Origin: Schaalia dentiphila ATCC 17982
GTDB lineage: Bacteria; Actinomycetota; Actinomycetes; Actinomycetales; Actinomycetaceae
Reading direction: 5' to 3'
Assembly: GCF_000154225.1 (NCBI RefSeq)
Contig: NZ_DS264586.1
Location: forward strand, 1,766,527-1,830,526
Length of the DNA stretch: 64,000 nt
Shown in pieces: positions 14,051-24,063 of the stretch. Within the stretch, counting starts at the first letter, position 1; every line of letters starts with the position of its first letter. The notes under the pieces are model-generated. The model was not told where the DNA came from, did not search any database, and saw only the letters and a list, made by a program, of their open reading frames with translations. The position numbers and the translations under genes are program-made.

Positions 14051-16699
14051 TTATGCGCGCAACGACGCCCCAAGGACCTTGGCTGCCTTCGCGACGACCT
14101 GCTCGCGCACCTGCGACGATTCCTTCGCAGTCAGCGTGTGGTCGGCTGCGCGCAGTCGCAGCGCAAAGGCGAGAGAGCGGTGGCCCTCGGGCACTTGATC
14201 GCCCTCGTAGATGTCGAACAGCGTCACGGACTCGGCAAGCTGGCCGGCTCCCTGGCGCACGATCTGCTCGACGCGCGACGCGGGAATATCGGAGGGCACG
14301 ACGAGAGCGATGTCTTCCTTGGCCAGCGGGAACGTCGAGACACCCTTGACCTGGATGGGGGCCTCGCTCATCTGAGAGATCAGTGCATCCATGTCGATCT
14401 CGAACGCGCACGAACGGGCCGGCAGGCCGAAGGCGCGGCACGCAGTGGGTGACAGCTCGCCAGCAAGAGCCACATCAACGAGGTCACGGCCAGCGCGCAC
14501 GAAGACGCGCGCGACGCGGCCGGGGTGGAACGGTGCAACCGCAGCGGGATCCGTCGCCGGAGCAGGCATGGGGGCACCCTTGTGCGCGGGCGCCTCATCC
14601 ATCCAGGCACGGGTCACTTCAACGCGAACGCCGAGACCCGACGCCACGCGACGCACATACTCGAGGGCGTCGGCCCAGTCGTAAGCGCGGGCGTTCGCCA
14701 GGACACCGGCCGGAACAGCCTGACCGGTCAGAACACCGCCAATGTGCCACGGCTGCGCAGGAATACCAGCTTCAAGCGCCGCGATCACCTCGTCGGAGGG
14801 ACGTTCCTCGGCGCTGGGCAGGTCCGCCGGGACAGTGCCCACGGGGCGGGCAACCTTGGCGACCTCGAAGATTGCGACGTCTGCGTTGGAGCGCGACACG
14901 TTACGGCCGGCGACGTCGAGAAGGGTATCGAGCACCGTGGTGCGCAGCCAGGGGGCGTCATCCGCCATCGGGTTGCGCAGGCGCAGGGCCTCGCGACGCG
15001 GATCGTCGGCGGGAATACCCTGACGATCCCAGGTGTCGGACACGAACGGGTAGGACTCGACCTCAACCAATCCGCCATCGGCCAGCGTAGCGGCGGCCAG
15101 ACGGCGCGCCTTCTGAGCGACAGTCAGACCGTGGCCAGCCGGAGCAGTCGGTATCACGACGGGGATATTGTCGTAGCCGTCGAGACGCGCGACTTCCTCG
15201 ACCAGGTCTGCCGGGAGCGTGAGATCGGGACGCCACGAGGGAGCCGTCACCGTGAACGCGCCATTGTCGGGGCCTTCGACGACGCAGCCGACGGTGCGCA
15301 GTAGCTCGGCGATGCGCTCGGGAGCGTGAGCAACGCCGGTCAGGCGCTCGACCTCGCCGACGGGCAGCGAGATGACGACGGCCTTACCGCGCTGATCCAC
15401 GTCGGTGACACCGGCATCGACGGTGCCTCCGCCGTATTCCAGGAGGAGCTCGACCGCACGCTGGGCAGCCACCGCAGGAAGCTGCGGGTCGGTGCCGCGC
15501 TCGAAGCGCTTCGCGGCCTCGGAGTGCAGCTTGTGCCGGCGCGAGCTGCGGGCGACGGACACCGAATCGAAGTGTGCTGCCTCGAACAGCACGTCGGTCG
15601 TACCTTCGCCCACCTCGGAGTACGCACCGCCCATGACACCGGCGATGCCGATGATGCGCGAGCCCTCTCCCTCGGGCGAGTCAGTGATGAGCAGATCCTG
15701 GGGGTCGAGCTCGCGCTTTTCCTCATCCAGGGTCACAAGCGTCTCGCCCGCGCGGGCACGGCGCACGACGATCGGGGCGGCCAGGGCGCCCAGGTCGTAG
15801 GCGTGCATCGGCTGACCGAGGTCAAGCATGACGTAGTTCGTGATGTCGACGGCCAATGATAGCGAGCGCATGCCCGCGGCCTCGAGCCGCTCGACCATCC
15901 AGCGTGGAGTCGGAGCGTTGGGGTTCGTGCCGCGCACGATACGCGCAACAAAACGGTCCACTCCGACGCGGCCACGGATCGGCGCGTCATCGGAGAAGAC
16001 GACCGGGAAACCGTCGGAGTTTGCCGTCGGCGGCTCAGCCGCGATCACGCCGGGCAGGCCGGGGTCGCGGAAGGAAGCGCCCGTCGAGTGCGAGTACTCG
16101 CGAGCAATGCCGCGTATCGAGAAGCAGTAGCCGCGGTCCGGGGTCACGTTGATCTCGAGGACCTCTTCGCCCAGGCCGAGCCACGTCACGATGTCAGTTC
16201 CAACCGCGGGAATCTCGCGGTCAGGGAAGTACTTCGGCAGCACGATGATGCCGTCATGGTCCTCCCCCAGTCCGAGTTCGCGCGCGGAACAGATCATGCC
16301 GTCAGAGACATGACCGTAGGTCTTGCGCGCGGCGATCTGGAAATCTCCGGGCAGGATCGCGCCCGGCAGCGACACGACAACGAGGTCATCAACGTCGAAG
16401 TTGTGGGCACCGCAAATGATGCCGCGGCTCGGCAGATCGGAAGGCTCCTTACCGGTGCCGGGAGCATCGTTGTACTCGCCAACATCCACGCGGCAGTAGT
16501 TCACGATCTTGCCGTTCGAAGCGGTCTCCTCGACGCGGGTCAGGACACGACCCACGACGAGTGGGCCGGTGACGCGCGCCGGGTGGATCTCTTCTTCCTC
16601 CAGGCCAACCTTCACGAGGGCGGCGGCAAGCGCCTGTGCATCCGTCCCCTCAGGAACGTCAACGTGGTCGGACAGCCAGCTCAGCGGAACCATAGGCAT
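14051..16699 (-). CDS. pheT: Phenylalanine--tRNA ligase beta subunit
   Basis: PheT forms the alpha2-beta2 PheRS with PheS and provides editing and tRNA binding. The 882-residue protein starts MPMVPLSWLSDHVDVPEG. It has the EMAP/tRNA-binding domain (~40-150, with GIICGAHNFDVDD), the B3/4 editing domain (~210-370, ITNYVMLDLGQPMHAYD), the B5 domain, the catalytic-like core, and a ferredoxin-fold anticodon-binding domain at the end. The ATG at 16699 was chosen because GGAAGGGG lies 8-9 nt upstream, within the end of pheS. The gap from the pheS stop is 1 bp. Confidence 0.97.
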   Translation of the reverse strand: MPMVPLSWLSDHVDVPEGTDAQALAAALVKVGLEEEEIHPARVTGPLVVGRVLTRVEETASNGKIVNYCRVDVGEYNDAPGTGKEPSDLPSRGIICGAHNFDVDDLVVVSLPGAILPGDFQIAARKTYGHVSDGMICSARELGLGEDHDGIIVLPKYFPDREIPAVGTDIVTWLGLGEEVLEINVTPDRGYCFSIRGIAREYSHSTGASFRDPGLPGVIAAEPPTANSDGFPVVFSDDAPIRGRVGVDRFVARIVRGTNPNAPTPRWMVERLEAAGMRSLSLAVDITNYVMLDLGQPMHAYDLGALAAPIVVRRARAGETLVTLDEEKRELDPQDLLITDSPEGEGSRIIGIAGVMGGAYSEVGEGTTDVLFEAAHFDSVSVARSSRRHKLHSEAAKRFERGTDPQLPAVAAQRAVELLLEYGGGTVDAGVTDVDQRGKAVVISLPVGEVERLTGVAHAPERIAELLRTVGCVVEGPDNGAFTVTAPSWRPDLTLPADLVEEVARLDGYDNIPVVIPTAPAGHGLTVAQKARRLAAATLADGGLVEVESYPFVSDTWDRQGIPADDPRREALRLRNPMADDAPWLRTTVLDTLLDVAGRNVSRSNADVAIFEVAKVARPVGTVPADLPSAEERPSDEVIAALEAGIPAQPWHIGGVLTGQAVPAGVLANARAYDWADALEYVRRVASGLGVRVEVTRAWMDEAPAHKGAPMPAPATDPAAVAPFHPGRVARVFVRAGRDLVDVALAGELSPTACRAFGLPARSCAFEIDMDALISQMSEAPIQVKGVSTFPLAKEDIALVVPSDIPASRVEQIVRQGAGQLAESVTLFDIYEGDQVPEGHRSLAFALRLRAADHTLTAKESSQVREQVVAKAAKVLGASLRA

Positions 16700-16700
16700 G

Positions 16701-17816
<1,116 letters not shown>

Positions 17817-17954
17817 TCATTACTGCGCGCAACACGCGCACCGACAACCATCCTACCCGTTCGCCTCTCCTCACAGCTCACCGGATCCACGGGCGCGCTA
17901 CCCTGTAAGACGTGAATGCGCTCTCGCGCTCCAACAGCTCACCGAAGGATTTCC

Positions 17955-18815
17955 GTGTCCCACATTACGCAACCGGCGGGCGGGGCCCCGGCCTCGTCGC
18001 AGACGCCAACCCTCTTTTCCGCTCAGCGCGTGCGCATCCAGCACATCGCGCGTGCCAAGGCAGAGGGCATTCCCCTCACGATGCTCACCGCCTACGACGC
18101 TCTCACCGCTCCCATTCTCGAGGCTGCGGGCGTGGATATGCTGCTCGTCGGTGATTCGCTCGGCAACGTGATTCTTGGCCACAGCTCGACGCTGCCCGTC
18201 ACTCTGGAGGACATGGAGCGCGCCACCGCCGCCGTTGCTCGTTCGACTTCGCGCGCCATGATCGTGGCGGATCTACCTTTTGGCACGTACGAGGACACGG
18301 CTGAGCATGCTTTTGCCTCCGCAACGCGTCTCATGAAGGCCGGGGCACACGCGGTGAAGCTTGAGGGCGGGCAGAGCCGCGCCCATATCATTGCGGGCCT
18401 CGTCTCGGCAGGCATCCCCGTATGTGCCCACCTGGGCTACACGCCCCAGTCCGAAAACACTCTGGGCGGACCTCGCATGCAGGGCCGTGGAGCCGGCGCC
18501 GATGCGCTCCGCCGCGACGCCGAGGCCGTCCAGAAGGCGGGTGCTTTCGCCGTCGTCTTCGAGATGGTACCCGCGTCGATTGCCACCGAACTGACCCAGA
18601 GCCTGAGCATCCCGACCATCGGTATCGGCGCAGGTCCGAATACCGACGGCCAGGTGCTCGTCTGGTCCGACATGGCCGGATACTCCGACTGGACGCCGTC
18701 GTTCGTTCGCAAGTTCGGTCAGCTCGGACCAGCCCTGCGCGAGGCTGCATCCGACTACGTCAAGGCCGTGCGCGAGCGCTCCTTCCCCGGACCCGACAAC
18801 TACAAGAACGACTGA
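17955..18815 (+). CDS. panB: 3-methyl-2-oxobutanoate hydroxymethyltransferase
   Basis: PanB transfers a hydroxymethyl group from methylene-THF to ketoisovalerate, the first step to pantothenate and CoA. The 286-residue protein has the Mg-binding and substrate motifs LTAYDALTAPILEAAGVD, LLVGDSLGNVILGH and AHLGYTPQ, and GIGAGPNTDGQVLVWSDM at the C-terminal part. The GTG at 17955 was chosen because AAGGA lies 7 nt upstream; an upstream ATG at 17916 has none. A -10-like TACCCT at 17899-17904 would give a 5' leader of about 40 nt. No other pan gene is in the window; map follows 27 bp later. Confidence 0.96.
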   Translation: MSHITQPAGGAPASSQTPTLFSAQRVRIQHIARAKAEGIPLTMLTAYDALTAPILEAAGVDMLLVGDSLGNVILGHSSTLPVTLEDMERATAAVARSTSRAMIVADLPFGTYEDTAEHAFASATRLMKAGAHAVKLEGGQSRAHIIAGLVSAGIPVCAHLGYTPQSENTLGGPRMQGRGAGADALRRDAEAVQKAGAFAVVFEMVPASIATELTQSLSIPTIGIGAGPNTDGQVLVWSDMAGYSDWTPSFVRKFGQLGPALREAASDYVKAVRERSFPGPDNYKND

Positions 18816-18842
18816 CGCCACCCGCTGAGAAGAGGAAGACAC

Positions 18843-19727
18843 ATGGAAGCATCCGCACTCGCTCACCGCGCCCCTCTGGGCACTCTGAAGCCGGGACGCG
18901 TCTCACCGATGCGCGCTGTGCCAGAGCACATTGAGCGCCCCGAGTACATGTTCCACGACGGACCCGAGCGCGTCACCGCCTCGGAGATCAAGAGCCCCGA
19001 GACCATCGCGAGGATTCGCGAGGCCGGACGCATCGCGGCGGGCGCCATCGAGGCCGTCGGCGCGGCCATCGCGCCGGGCGTCACCACCGAGGAGCTCGAC
19101 CGCATCGGCCACGAATTCATCATCGCGCACGACGCCTACCCCTCGTGCCTGGGATACATGGGCTTCCCCAAGTCCATCTGCACCTCCATCAATGAGGTCA
19201 TTTGCCACGGCATTCCGGATGACCGTCCACTCGAAGACGGCGACATCATCAACATCGACATCACCGCCTACAAGGACGGCGTGCATGGCGACACCTGCGC
19301 GATGTTCGAGGTCGGCGCTGTCGACGAAGAATCCCATCTGCTCATCGAGCGCACGAAGAACGCGATGATGCGCGGCATCAAGGCCGTCGGCCCGGGCCGC
19401 GAAATCAACGTCATCGGTCGCGTCATTGAGGCCTACGCGAAGCGTTTCGACTACGGCGTGGTGCGCGACTACACCGGACACGGCGTCGGCGAGGCCTTCC
19501 ACTCCGGCCTGATCATCCCCCACTACGACGCTGCCCCGGCCTACGACACGGTCATGGAACCCGGCATGGTCTTCACAATCGAGCCGATGCTCACCCTCGG
19601 CACGATCGAGTGGGAGCAGTGGGATGACGACTGGACGATCGTCACCGCCGATCGTTCCCGCACCGCCCAGTTCGAGCACACGATCGTCGTCACAGAAGAT
19701 GGGGCTGAGATTCTCACGCTTCCGTGA
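18843..19727 (+). CDS. map: Methionine aminopeptidase, type I
   Basis: The enzyme removes the initiator methionine from new proteins. The 294-residue product has all five metal ligands in context: NIDITAYKDGVHGDT (two Asp), GHGVGEAFHSG (His), FTIEPMLTLG (Glu), and Glu in TAQFEHTIVVTEDG. It carries a ~40-residue N-terminal extension (LAHRAPLGTLKPGRVSPMR) like the longer actinobacterial MetAP, where such extensions contact the ribosome. The ATG at 18843 has GAGGAAG 6 nt upstream. It follows panB closely and may be cotranscribed. Confidence 0.96.
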   Translation: MEASALAHRAPLGTLKPGRVSPMRAVPEHIERPEYMFHDGPERVTASEIKSPETIARIREAGRIAAGAIEAVGAAIAPGVTTEELDRIGHEFIIAHDAYPSCLGYMGFPKSICTSINEVICHGIPDDRPLEDGDIINIDITAYKDGVHGDTCAMFEVGAVDEESHLLIERTKNAMMRGIKAVGPGREINVIGRVIEAYAKRFDYGVVRDYTGHGVGEAFHSGLIIPHYDAAPAYDTVMEPGMVFTIEPMLTLGTIEWEQWDDDWTIVTADRSRTAQFEHTIVVTEDGAEILTLP

Positions 19728-19865
19728 CGCTCATTCCTAGAGGCCCGCCTTTGACTCTCACAGTCTGGGGCGGGGTTCGCTATTAGTCGTGACATCCCAT
19801 ACAATTCAGGTACGGGGGCTTCAGGGGCCCGCGGACAACAGGACTTCATTACCCGAGGAGGGGTC

Positions 19866-20618
19866 ATGGCTCAGGTCGCATGCGGCATCGATATCGGCGG
19901 ATCGGGCGTCAAGGGCGCGCTCGTTGATCTGGACACCGGCGAGTACGTCGGCGATCAGGTTCGAATTCCCACCCCCACCCCCGCGACGCCCGATGCTGTC
20001 GCAGCGGTGTGCCGCGAGGTCATTGATCAGCTCGACGTCAAGATCGGCGTTCCGATCGGCGTCACCTTCCCCGCCCCCGTCTTTGACGGCGTCATCCCAT
20101 ACATGGCGAATCTCGACCAGTCGTGGGTCAACATCAACGTCGACGAGCTGATGGAGCGCTACCTCGGCCGCGCCGTCGTTGCACTGAACGACGCAGACGC
20201 GGCGGGCATTGCCGAGGTCGCCTACGGCGCAGCCAAGGGCCGCGACGGCGTCATCGTGTTCACCACTCAGGGCACCGGTATCGGCTCAGCAATCATCGTT
20301 AACGGTACGCTCCTGACCAACACCGAGCTCGGCCACCTCGAGATCGACGGCACCGACGCGGAGAAGAACGCGTCCTCGGGTCAGAAGACCCTCCAGGGCC
20401 TGAACTGGGAGCAGTGGGCACAGCGCCTCCAGCGCTACTACAGCCACGTCGAGTTCCTGCTCAACCCCGACCTCTTCGTGGTCGGCGGCGGCGTGTCTGA
20501 GAACCACGAGAAGTTCATGCCACTCCTGGATCTCAAGACCCCGATGATCCCCGCGAAGCTGCTCAACACCGCCGGTATCGTCGGCGCCGCCTACTACGCG
20601 GCGCAGCGCAGCGCCTGA
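19866..20618 (+). CDS. ppgK: Polyphosphate glucokinase
   Basis: PpgK phosphorylates glucose using polyphosphate (and often ATP), an enzyme typical of actinobacteria. The 250-residue ROK-family protein has the phosphate-1 motif CGIDIGGSGVKGALVDLDTG at the N-terminus. It has the glucose-binding stretch ALNDADAAGIAEVAYGAA, the nucleotide loop TQGTGIGSAI, and TELGHLEIDG in place of the zinc-binding ROK motif, as expected for PPGK. GAGGAGG lies 6 nt before the ATG. A strong terminator follows. Confidence 0.95.
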   Translation: MAQVACGIDIGGSGVKGALVDLDTGEYVGDQVRIPTPTPATPDAVAAVCREVIDQLDVKIGVPIGVTFPAPVFDGVIPYMANLDQSWVNINVDELMERYLGRAVVALNDADAAGIAEVAYGAAKGRDGVIVFTTQGTGIGSAIIVNGTLLTNTELGHLEIDGTDAEKNASSGQKTLQGLNWEQWAQRLQRYYSHVEFLLNPDLFVVGGGVSENHEKFMPLLDLKTPMIPAKLLNTAGIVGAAYYAAQRSA

Positions 20619-20640
20619 ACGCTGGCACCCGAACACACAG

Positions 20641-20668
20641 AAGGACCCCGACGCGCGTCGGGGTCCTT
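20641..20668. terminator. Bidirectional terminator between ppgK and rnpB
   Basis: A perfect 28-bp palindrome (14-bp arms 20641-20654 and 20655-20668) is followed by TCTGG on the plus strand and CTGTGTGTTCG on the minus strand. It lies between the convergent ends of ppgK and the RNase P RNA and probably stops both. Confidence 0.8.
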
Positions 20669-20670
20669 CT

Positions 20671-21040
20671 GGCATCTGTCGGCCTGTACGCCGGGTTCTG
20701 TCGCGCACGCCGTTACCGGTCGTGCGGTGGCGACCATCTATCTAGGACCGTCGTTACCGACGGCCTCCAGCGACCTACCCGCAGGCATTGGACGGGCCGC
20801 CCTGCCTGCTGCTCGGTCTTGCTCCGGGTGGGGTTTACCTAGCCGACGCAGTCACCTGCGCCGCTGGTGAGCTCTTACCTCACCTTTTCACCCTTACCGC
20901 CGCATACGCGTCGGTGGTTTGTTTTCTGTGGCACTGTCCCGCGGGTTACCCCGGGTGGCTGTTAGCCACCACCCTGCCCTGTGGAGCCCGGACGTTCCTC
21001 GAGCGTTTCCGCGCGCGGCCGCCCGGCCGGCAGATCCGCA
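20671..21040 (-). ncRNA. rnpB: RNase P RNA, bacterial class A
   Basis: This is the catalytic RNA that trims tRNA 5' leaders. The minus strand holds the conserved core GAGGAACGTCCGGGCTCC (CR-I, near 20985-21005), the stretch GGGTAAACCCC-like near P10/11, and ACAGAACCCGGCGTACAGGCC (CR-V) near 20681-20702. The ends pair as helix P1: GGATCTGCCGGCC near 21024-21036 with GGCCGACAGATGCC near 20671-20684. The termini are set from that helix and the promoter and are good to a few bases. Confidence 0.93.
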
Positions 21041-21043
21041 TCG

Positions 21044-21049
21044 ATCATA
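21044..21049 (-). promoter_or_regulatory. -10 box of rnpB
   Basis: Minus-strand TATGAT ends 3-4 bp before the estimated 5' end of RNase P RNA, so initiation is near 21037-21040. No clear -35 box is visible at the right distance. Confidence 0.55.
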
Positions 21050-21073
21050 GCGCGCGTGGTACCACCCCCGCGA

Positions 21074-21079
21074 TAGGGT
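21074..21079 (+). promoter_or_regulatory. -10 box of yaaA (probably leaderless)
   Basis: TAGGGT lies exactly 7 bp before the ATG at 21087. This matches the TANNNT pattern of actinobacterial -10 boxes and places the transcript start at the start codon. Confidence 0.5.
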
Positions 21080-21086
21080 GGTCACC

Positions 21087-21899
21087 ATGCTGATCTGGTT
21101 GCCCCCGTCAGAGGGAAAGAACGCGCCTTCGCAGGGTCCGTCTTTGGACCTCAACGCACTGTCCCGCGCAAGCCTTGCGACAAGCCGTCGCACCGTATGC
21201 GACGCGCTCGCAGCTCTCGGAGACGGCCCCGAAGCAGCAGCCATCCTGAAGGTCGGCGCCAGGATCAACCTGTCCGTTAACACCGCGCTCGATTCCGCCC
21301 CCTGTGCCCCAGCCTCGTCGCTATTCACCGGAGTGCTGTACGAGGCGATCGAGGAGTGCGCGCCAAGCGCGTGGTCGGGTTTAGGTGCGGCGCACGTGTC
21401 GATCTTCTCCGGGCTCTTTGGCGTTCTCTCCCCCAGCGACGTCATTCCGGACCACCGCCTTGCGATGGGCGTGTCCCTGCCCGACCTCGGCGTCCTGTCG
21501 ACCTGGTGGGCACCGCGACTCGATGAGGCCCTGTCCCCCGAGGCATCGGAGCGTATCATCGTCGACGGCCGATCCGGACCCTATCGCGCCGCGTGCAAAG
21601 CACCGTGGGCGCGCGTCTGGGAGCTGCGCGTCGAGCGCGAGACGGAAGGCAAGCGCTCGGTCATCTCACACGATGCGAAGCGCTGGCGCGGCGCCATCAC
21701 CGGCCTGCTGCTAGCCTCTGACGGCTATCTGGCCGAAGAAACCTCGGCAGCGGAGAAGGCCCTGGAGGAGGCCGCGTACTCGTTGTCACTCGGTGACGCG
21801 AAAGGACACGAACACCGCGTGACTGACGTGGAATATGGCGCCGAAAAGCAGACGAAAAATGGCGGATCAACACGCACAGTAACGTTGGTCACGCACTGA
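21087..21899 (+). CDS. yaaA: YaaA family peroxide stress protein
   Basis: YaaA (DUF328/UPF0246) lowers free iron damage during peroxide stress in E. coli; its chemistry is not fully known. The 270-residue protein begins LIWLPPSEGKNAP, the family's N-terminal signature, and has YEAIEECAPSAWSGLGAAHV, IFSGLFGVLSPSD and the C-terminal SGPYRAACKAP. The ATG at 21087 fits the family start. There is no Shine-Dalgarno, and a -10 box lies 7 bp upstream, so the mRNA is probably leaderless. It is divergent from rnpB. Confidence 0.9.
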   Translation: MLIWLPPSEGKNAPSQGPSLDLNALSRASLATSRRTVCDALAALGDGPEAAAILKVGARINLSVNTALDSAPCAPASSLFTGVLYEAIEECAPSAWSGLGAAHVSIFSGLFGVLSPSDVIPDHRLAMGVSLPDLGVLSTWWAPRLDEALSPEASERIIVDGRSGPYRAACKAPWARVWELRVERETEGKRSVISHDAKRWRGAITGLLLASDGYLAEETSAAEKALEEAAYSLSLGDAKGHEHRVTDVEYGAEKQTKNGGSTRTVTLVTH

Positions 21900-21978
21900 T
21901 AGGTAGGCTATCCTTTATCCGGAACCTGCAGGGTGCAGGACCGGCCGAGGCATCGGCCATCAAGCGGAAACCATAGGC

Positions 21979-23316
21979 ATGATCAACGAGGACTACCTGG
22001 CCAATATTCGCCCCACCCACCGTCAGCTTCAGTGGCAGAGGATGGAGATGTACGCGTTCATCCACTTCGGCATGAACACGATGACGGACCGCGAGTGGGG
22101 CGAGGGCCACGAGGATCCCGCCCTGTTCAATCCGGGCAACGTCGATGTCGATCAGTGGATGCGCGCCCTCGTCAGCGCCGGCATGACCGGCGTGATCCTC
22201 ACGTGCAAGCACCACGACGGCTTCTGCCTGTGGCCGTCGGCCTACACGAAGCACTCCGTGGAATCGTCGCCGTGGAAGGACGGGCGCGGCGACCTCGTGC
22301 GCGAGGTGTCCGAGGCGGCCGCCCGTCACGGCCTCAAGTTCGGCGTTTACCTGTCCCCCTGGGACATGACAGAGCCGACCTACGGCCAGGGCGAGGCCTA
22401 CAACGACTTCTACATCAACCAGCTTATCGAGCTGCTCACCCACTACGGCCCGGTCTTCTCCGTGTGGCTGGACGGCGCGTGCGGCGAGGGGCCCAACGGC
22501 AAGGTGCAGGTCTACGACTGGCAGCGCATCTACGACACGGTCCGCGCTCTGGCACCCGAGGCCGTCATCTCCGTGTGCGGTCCGGATGTGCGTTGGTGCG
22601 GCAACGAGGCTGGGTCCGTTCGAGCTAACGAGTGGTCGGTCGTTCCGGCTTCTCTGCGCGAGGCCGAGCGCACCGCAGAGAAGTCTCAGAAGGCCGACGA
22701 CGGCGAGTTTTCCCGTCAGGTGGCCTCCGGTGACGAAGATCTGGGCTCGCGCGAGGCGCTGGCGGACTATCCCGGCCCTCTTGCCTGGTATCCGGCCGAG
22801 GTCAATACCTCCACGCGCAAGGGCTGGTTCCACCACGACGTTGAGGACTCCCAGGTGCGCACCGTCGACGAGCTGTTCTCGATCTGGAAGGGCTCGGTCG
22901 GCGGTAATGCCACCTTCCTCCTGAACGTGCCCCCGAACCGCGACGGCATCCTCGCAGACGCCGACGTCGACGTCCTGGCACGCCTCGGCGAGAAGATCAC
23001 GGACTTCAGTTCGCGTCGCATCGAAGCGTCCCGCGAGGACGACGGCGACGTCGTGACCCTGAGCTTTAACGCACCGCACGCGCTTGGCGCGATCGTCCTC
23101 GAGGAGGACATCTCCCAGGGACAGCGCATCGACGAGGCCGTGGTGACCGCGTGTGTCGACGGCGACGGTGAGCAGGAGATCGCTCGCGTGCACTGCGTGG
23201 GCTACCGCCGCATCGTCACCCTGGAAAAGCCCGTGACCGCCACCCGGGTGCGGGTGACGGTCACGAAGACCAGGCAGGGCTTCTACCTGGCGGACGCCTA
23301 CATTATCGAGGCCTGA
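21979..23316 (+). CDS. Alpha-L-fucosidase, GH29 family
   Basis: GH29 enzymes cleave fucose from glycans with retention. The 445-residue protein has the N-terminal (beta/alpha)8 catalytic domain with MYAFIHFGMNTMTDREWGEG, LTCKHHDGFCLWPSAYT and KFGVYLSPWD. FSVWLDGACGEGP contains the likely nucleophile Asp165. A ~90-residue C-terminal beta domain follows (from ~350, ITDFSSRRIEA). No signal peptide is seen, so it would act in the cytoplasm on imported sugars, although no fucose transporter or fuc pathway gene is nearby. Plain acid/base assignment is not possible from sequence alone. It converges on the CdsZ-like gene with a 3-bp gap. Confidence 0.88.
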   Translation: MINEDYLANIRPTHRQLQWQRMEMYAFIHFGMNTMTDREWGEGHEDPALFNPGNVDVDQWMRALVSAGMTGVILTCKHHDGFCLWPSAYTKHSVESSPWKDGRGDLVREVSEAAARHGLKFGVYLSPWDMTEPTYGQGEAYNDFYINQLIELLTHYGPVFSVWLDGACGEGPNGKVQVYDWQRIYDTVRALAPEAVISVCGPDVRWCGNEAGSVRANEWSVVPASLREAERTAEKSQKADDGEFSRQVASGDEDLGSREALADYPGPLAWYPAEVNTSTRKGWFHHDVEDSQVRTVDELFSIWKGSVGGNATFLLNVPPNRDGILADADVDVLARLGEKITDFSSRRIEASREDDGDVVTLSFNAPHALGAIVLEEDISQGQRIDEAVVTACVDGDGEQEIARVHCVGYRRIVTLEKPVTATRVRVTVTKTRQGFYLADAYIIEA

Positions 23317-23319
23317 GCC

Positions 23320-24063
23320 TCAGCGCGGCGTGTTCGCCGCCGTGCGCACGACGATCTGTGCCGTATCCTCGGTCAGGTAGAGCTCGTCGGCGGGCGTCAG
23401 GCGAATGCGCTCAAGTTCCATCGGGGTCAGGTCGGCGGCGACGCCGATGCCATTACCATCGCGGACCTCGATAACGGCGAGAGCGCCGTTGCGGCGGCGC
23501 GCGTCCTCGTACTCCTCGAGAAGGTCCGCGGGCAGACGATCGGCGAGTTCACGACGTGCAGCGATGACGCGACGCAGTTCCTCATCGGAATCGGCGACGT
23601 CGGCCTCGAACTGGGCCTTGAGCGCCTCGATGTCGGCGGCGATGGCCTGAGCCTCGGCCTTCATCTTGTCCTGGGCCGCACGGGCAGCCTCGACGCGCTC
23701 CTCGGCCTCCACCTGATCGTCCTCGAGCTTGGCCAGGCGGCGGTCCATCTGAGCGATCTCGTGTTCCATGGCCGAGATATCGCGCAGGGGCACCTGGTTG
23801 TTGTCGATACGGCTCTGCTGGCGCTTCCGACGCTCAGTGACCTTCGCGATCTCATCCTCAATGCGAGTCACCTCGCGCATCGTATCCGCGATAACGGCAC
23901 TCTGGCTGATCGCGGCGCGCTGCAGGTCAGCAACACGGCCGGCGAACTCGCGAACTGTCGCGTGCGCGGGGTGAGAATCGCGCTTGTGGCGCAGCGCCGA
24001 CTCCTTCTGGTCGAGCTTCTGGAGCTCGAGAAGCTCGAGCTGGTCGGTGTGCGATGCTTTCAC
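23320..24063 (-). CDS. CdsZ-like (DUF164/C4 zinc-ribbon family) coiled-coil protein lacking its cysteines
   Basis: The 247-residue protein is mostly a long coiled coil (~20-190, e.g. QMDRRLAKLEDDQVEAEERV). It ends with the C-terminal domain of the CdsZ/DUF164 family, recognisable from YEDARRRNGALAV, ADLTPMELERI and DELYLTEDTAQIVVR. In the family this part is a zinc ribbon with two CxxC pairs. Here all four cysteines are gone (DGNGIGV and LTEDTAQ at those places), and the protein has no cysteine at all. The GTG at 24063 overlaps the Nif3-like stop (GTGA), with AGGGAGAA upstream, so it is coupled to that gene, a common actinobacterial pairing. Confidence 0.82.
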   Translation of the reverse strand: MKASHTDQLELLELQKLDQKESALRHKRDSHPAHATVREFAGRVADLQRAAISQSAVIADTMREVTRIEDEIAKVTERRKRQQSRIDNNQVPLRDISAMEHEIAQMDRRLAKLEDDQVEAEERVEAARAAQDKMKAEAQAIAADIEALKAQFEADVADSDEELRRVIAARRELADRLPADLLEEYEDARRRNGALAVIEVRDGNGIGVAADLTPMELERIRLTPADELYLTEDTAQIVVRTAANTPR

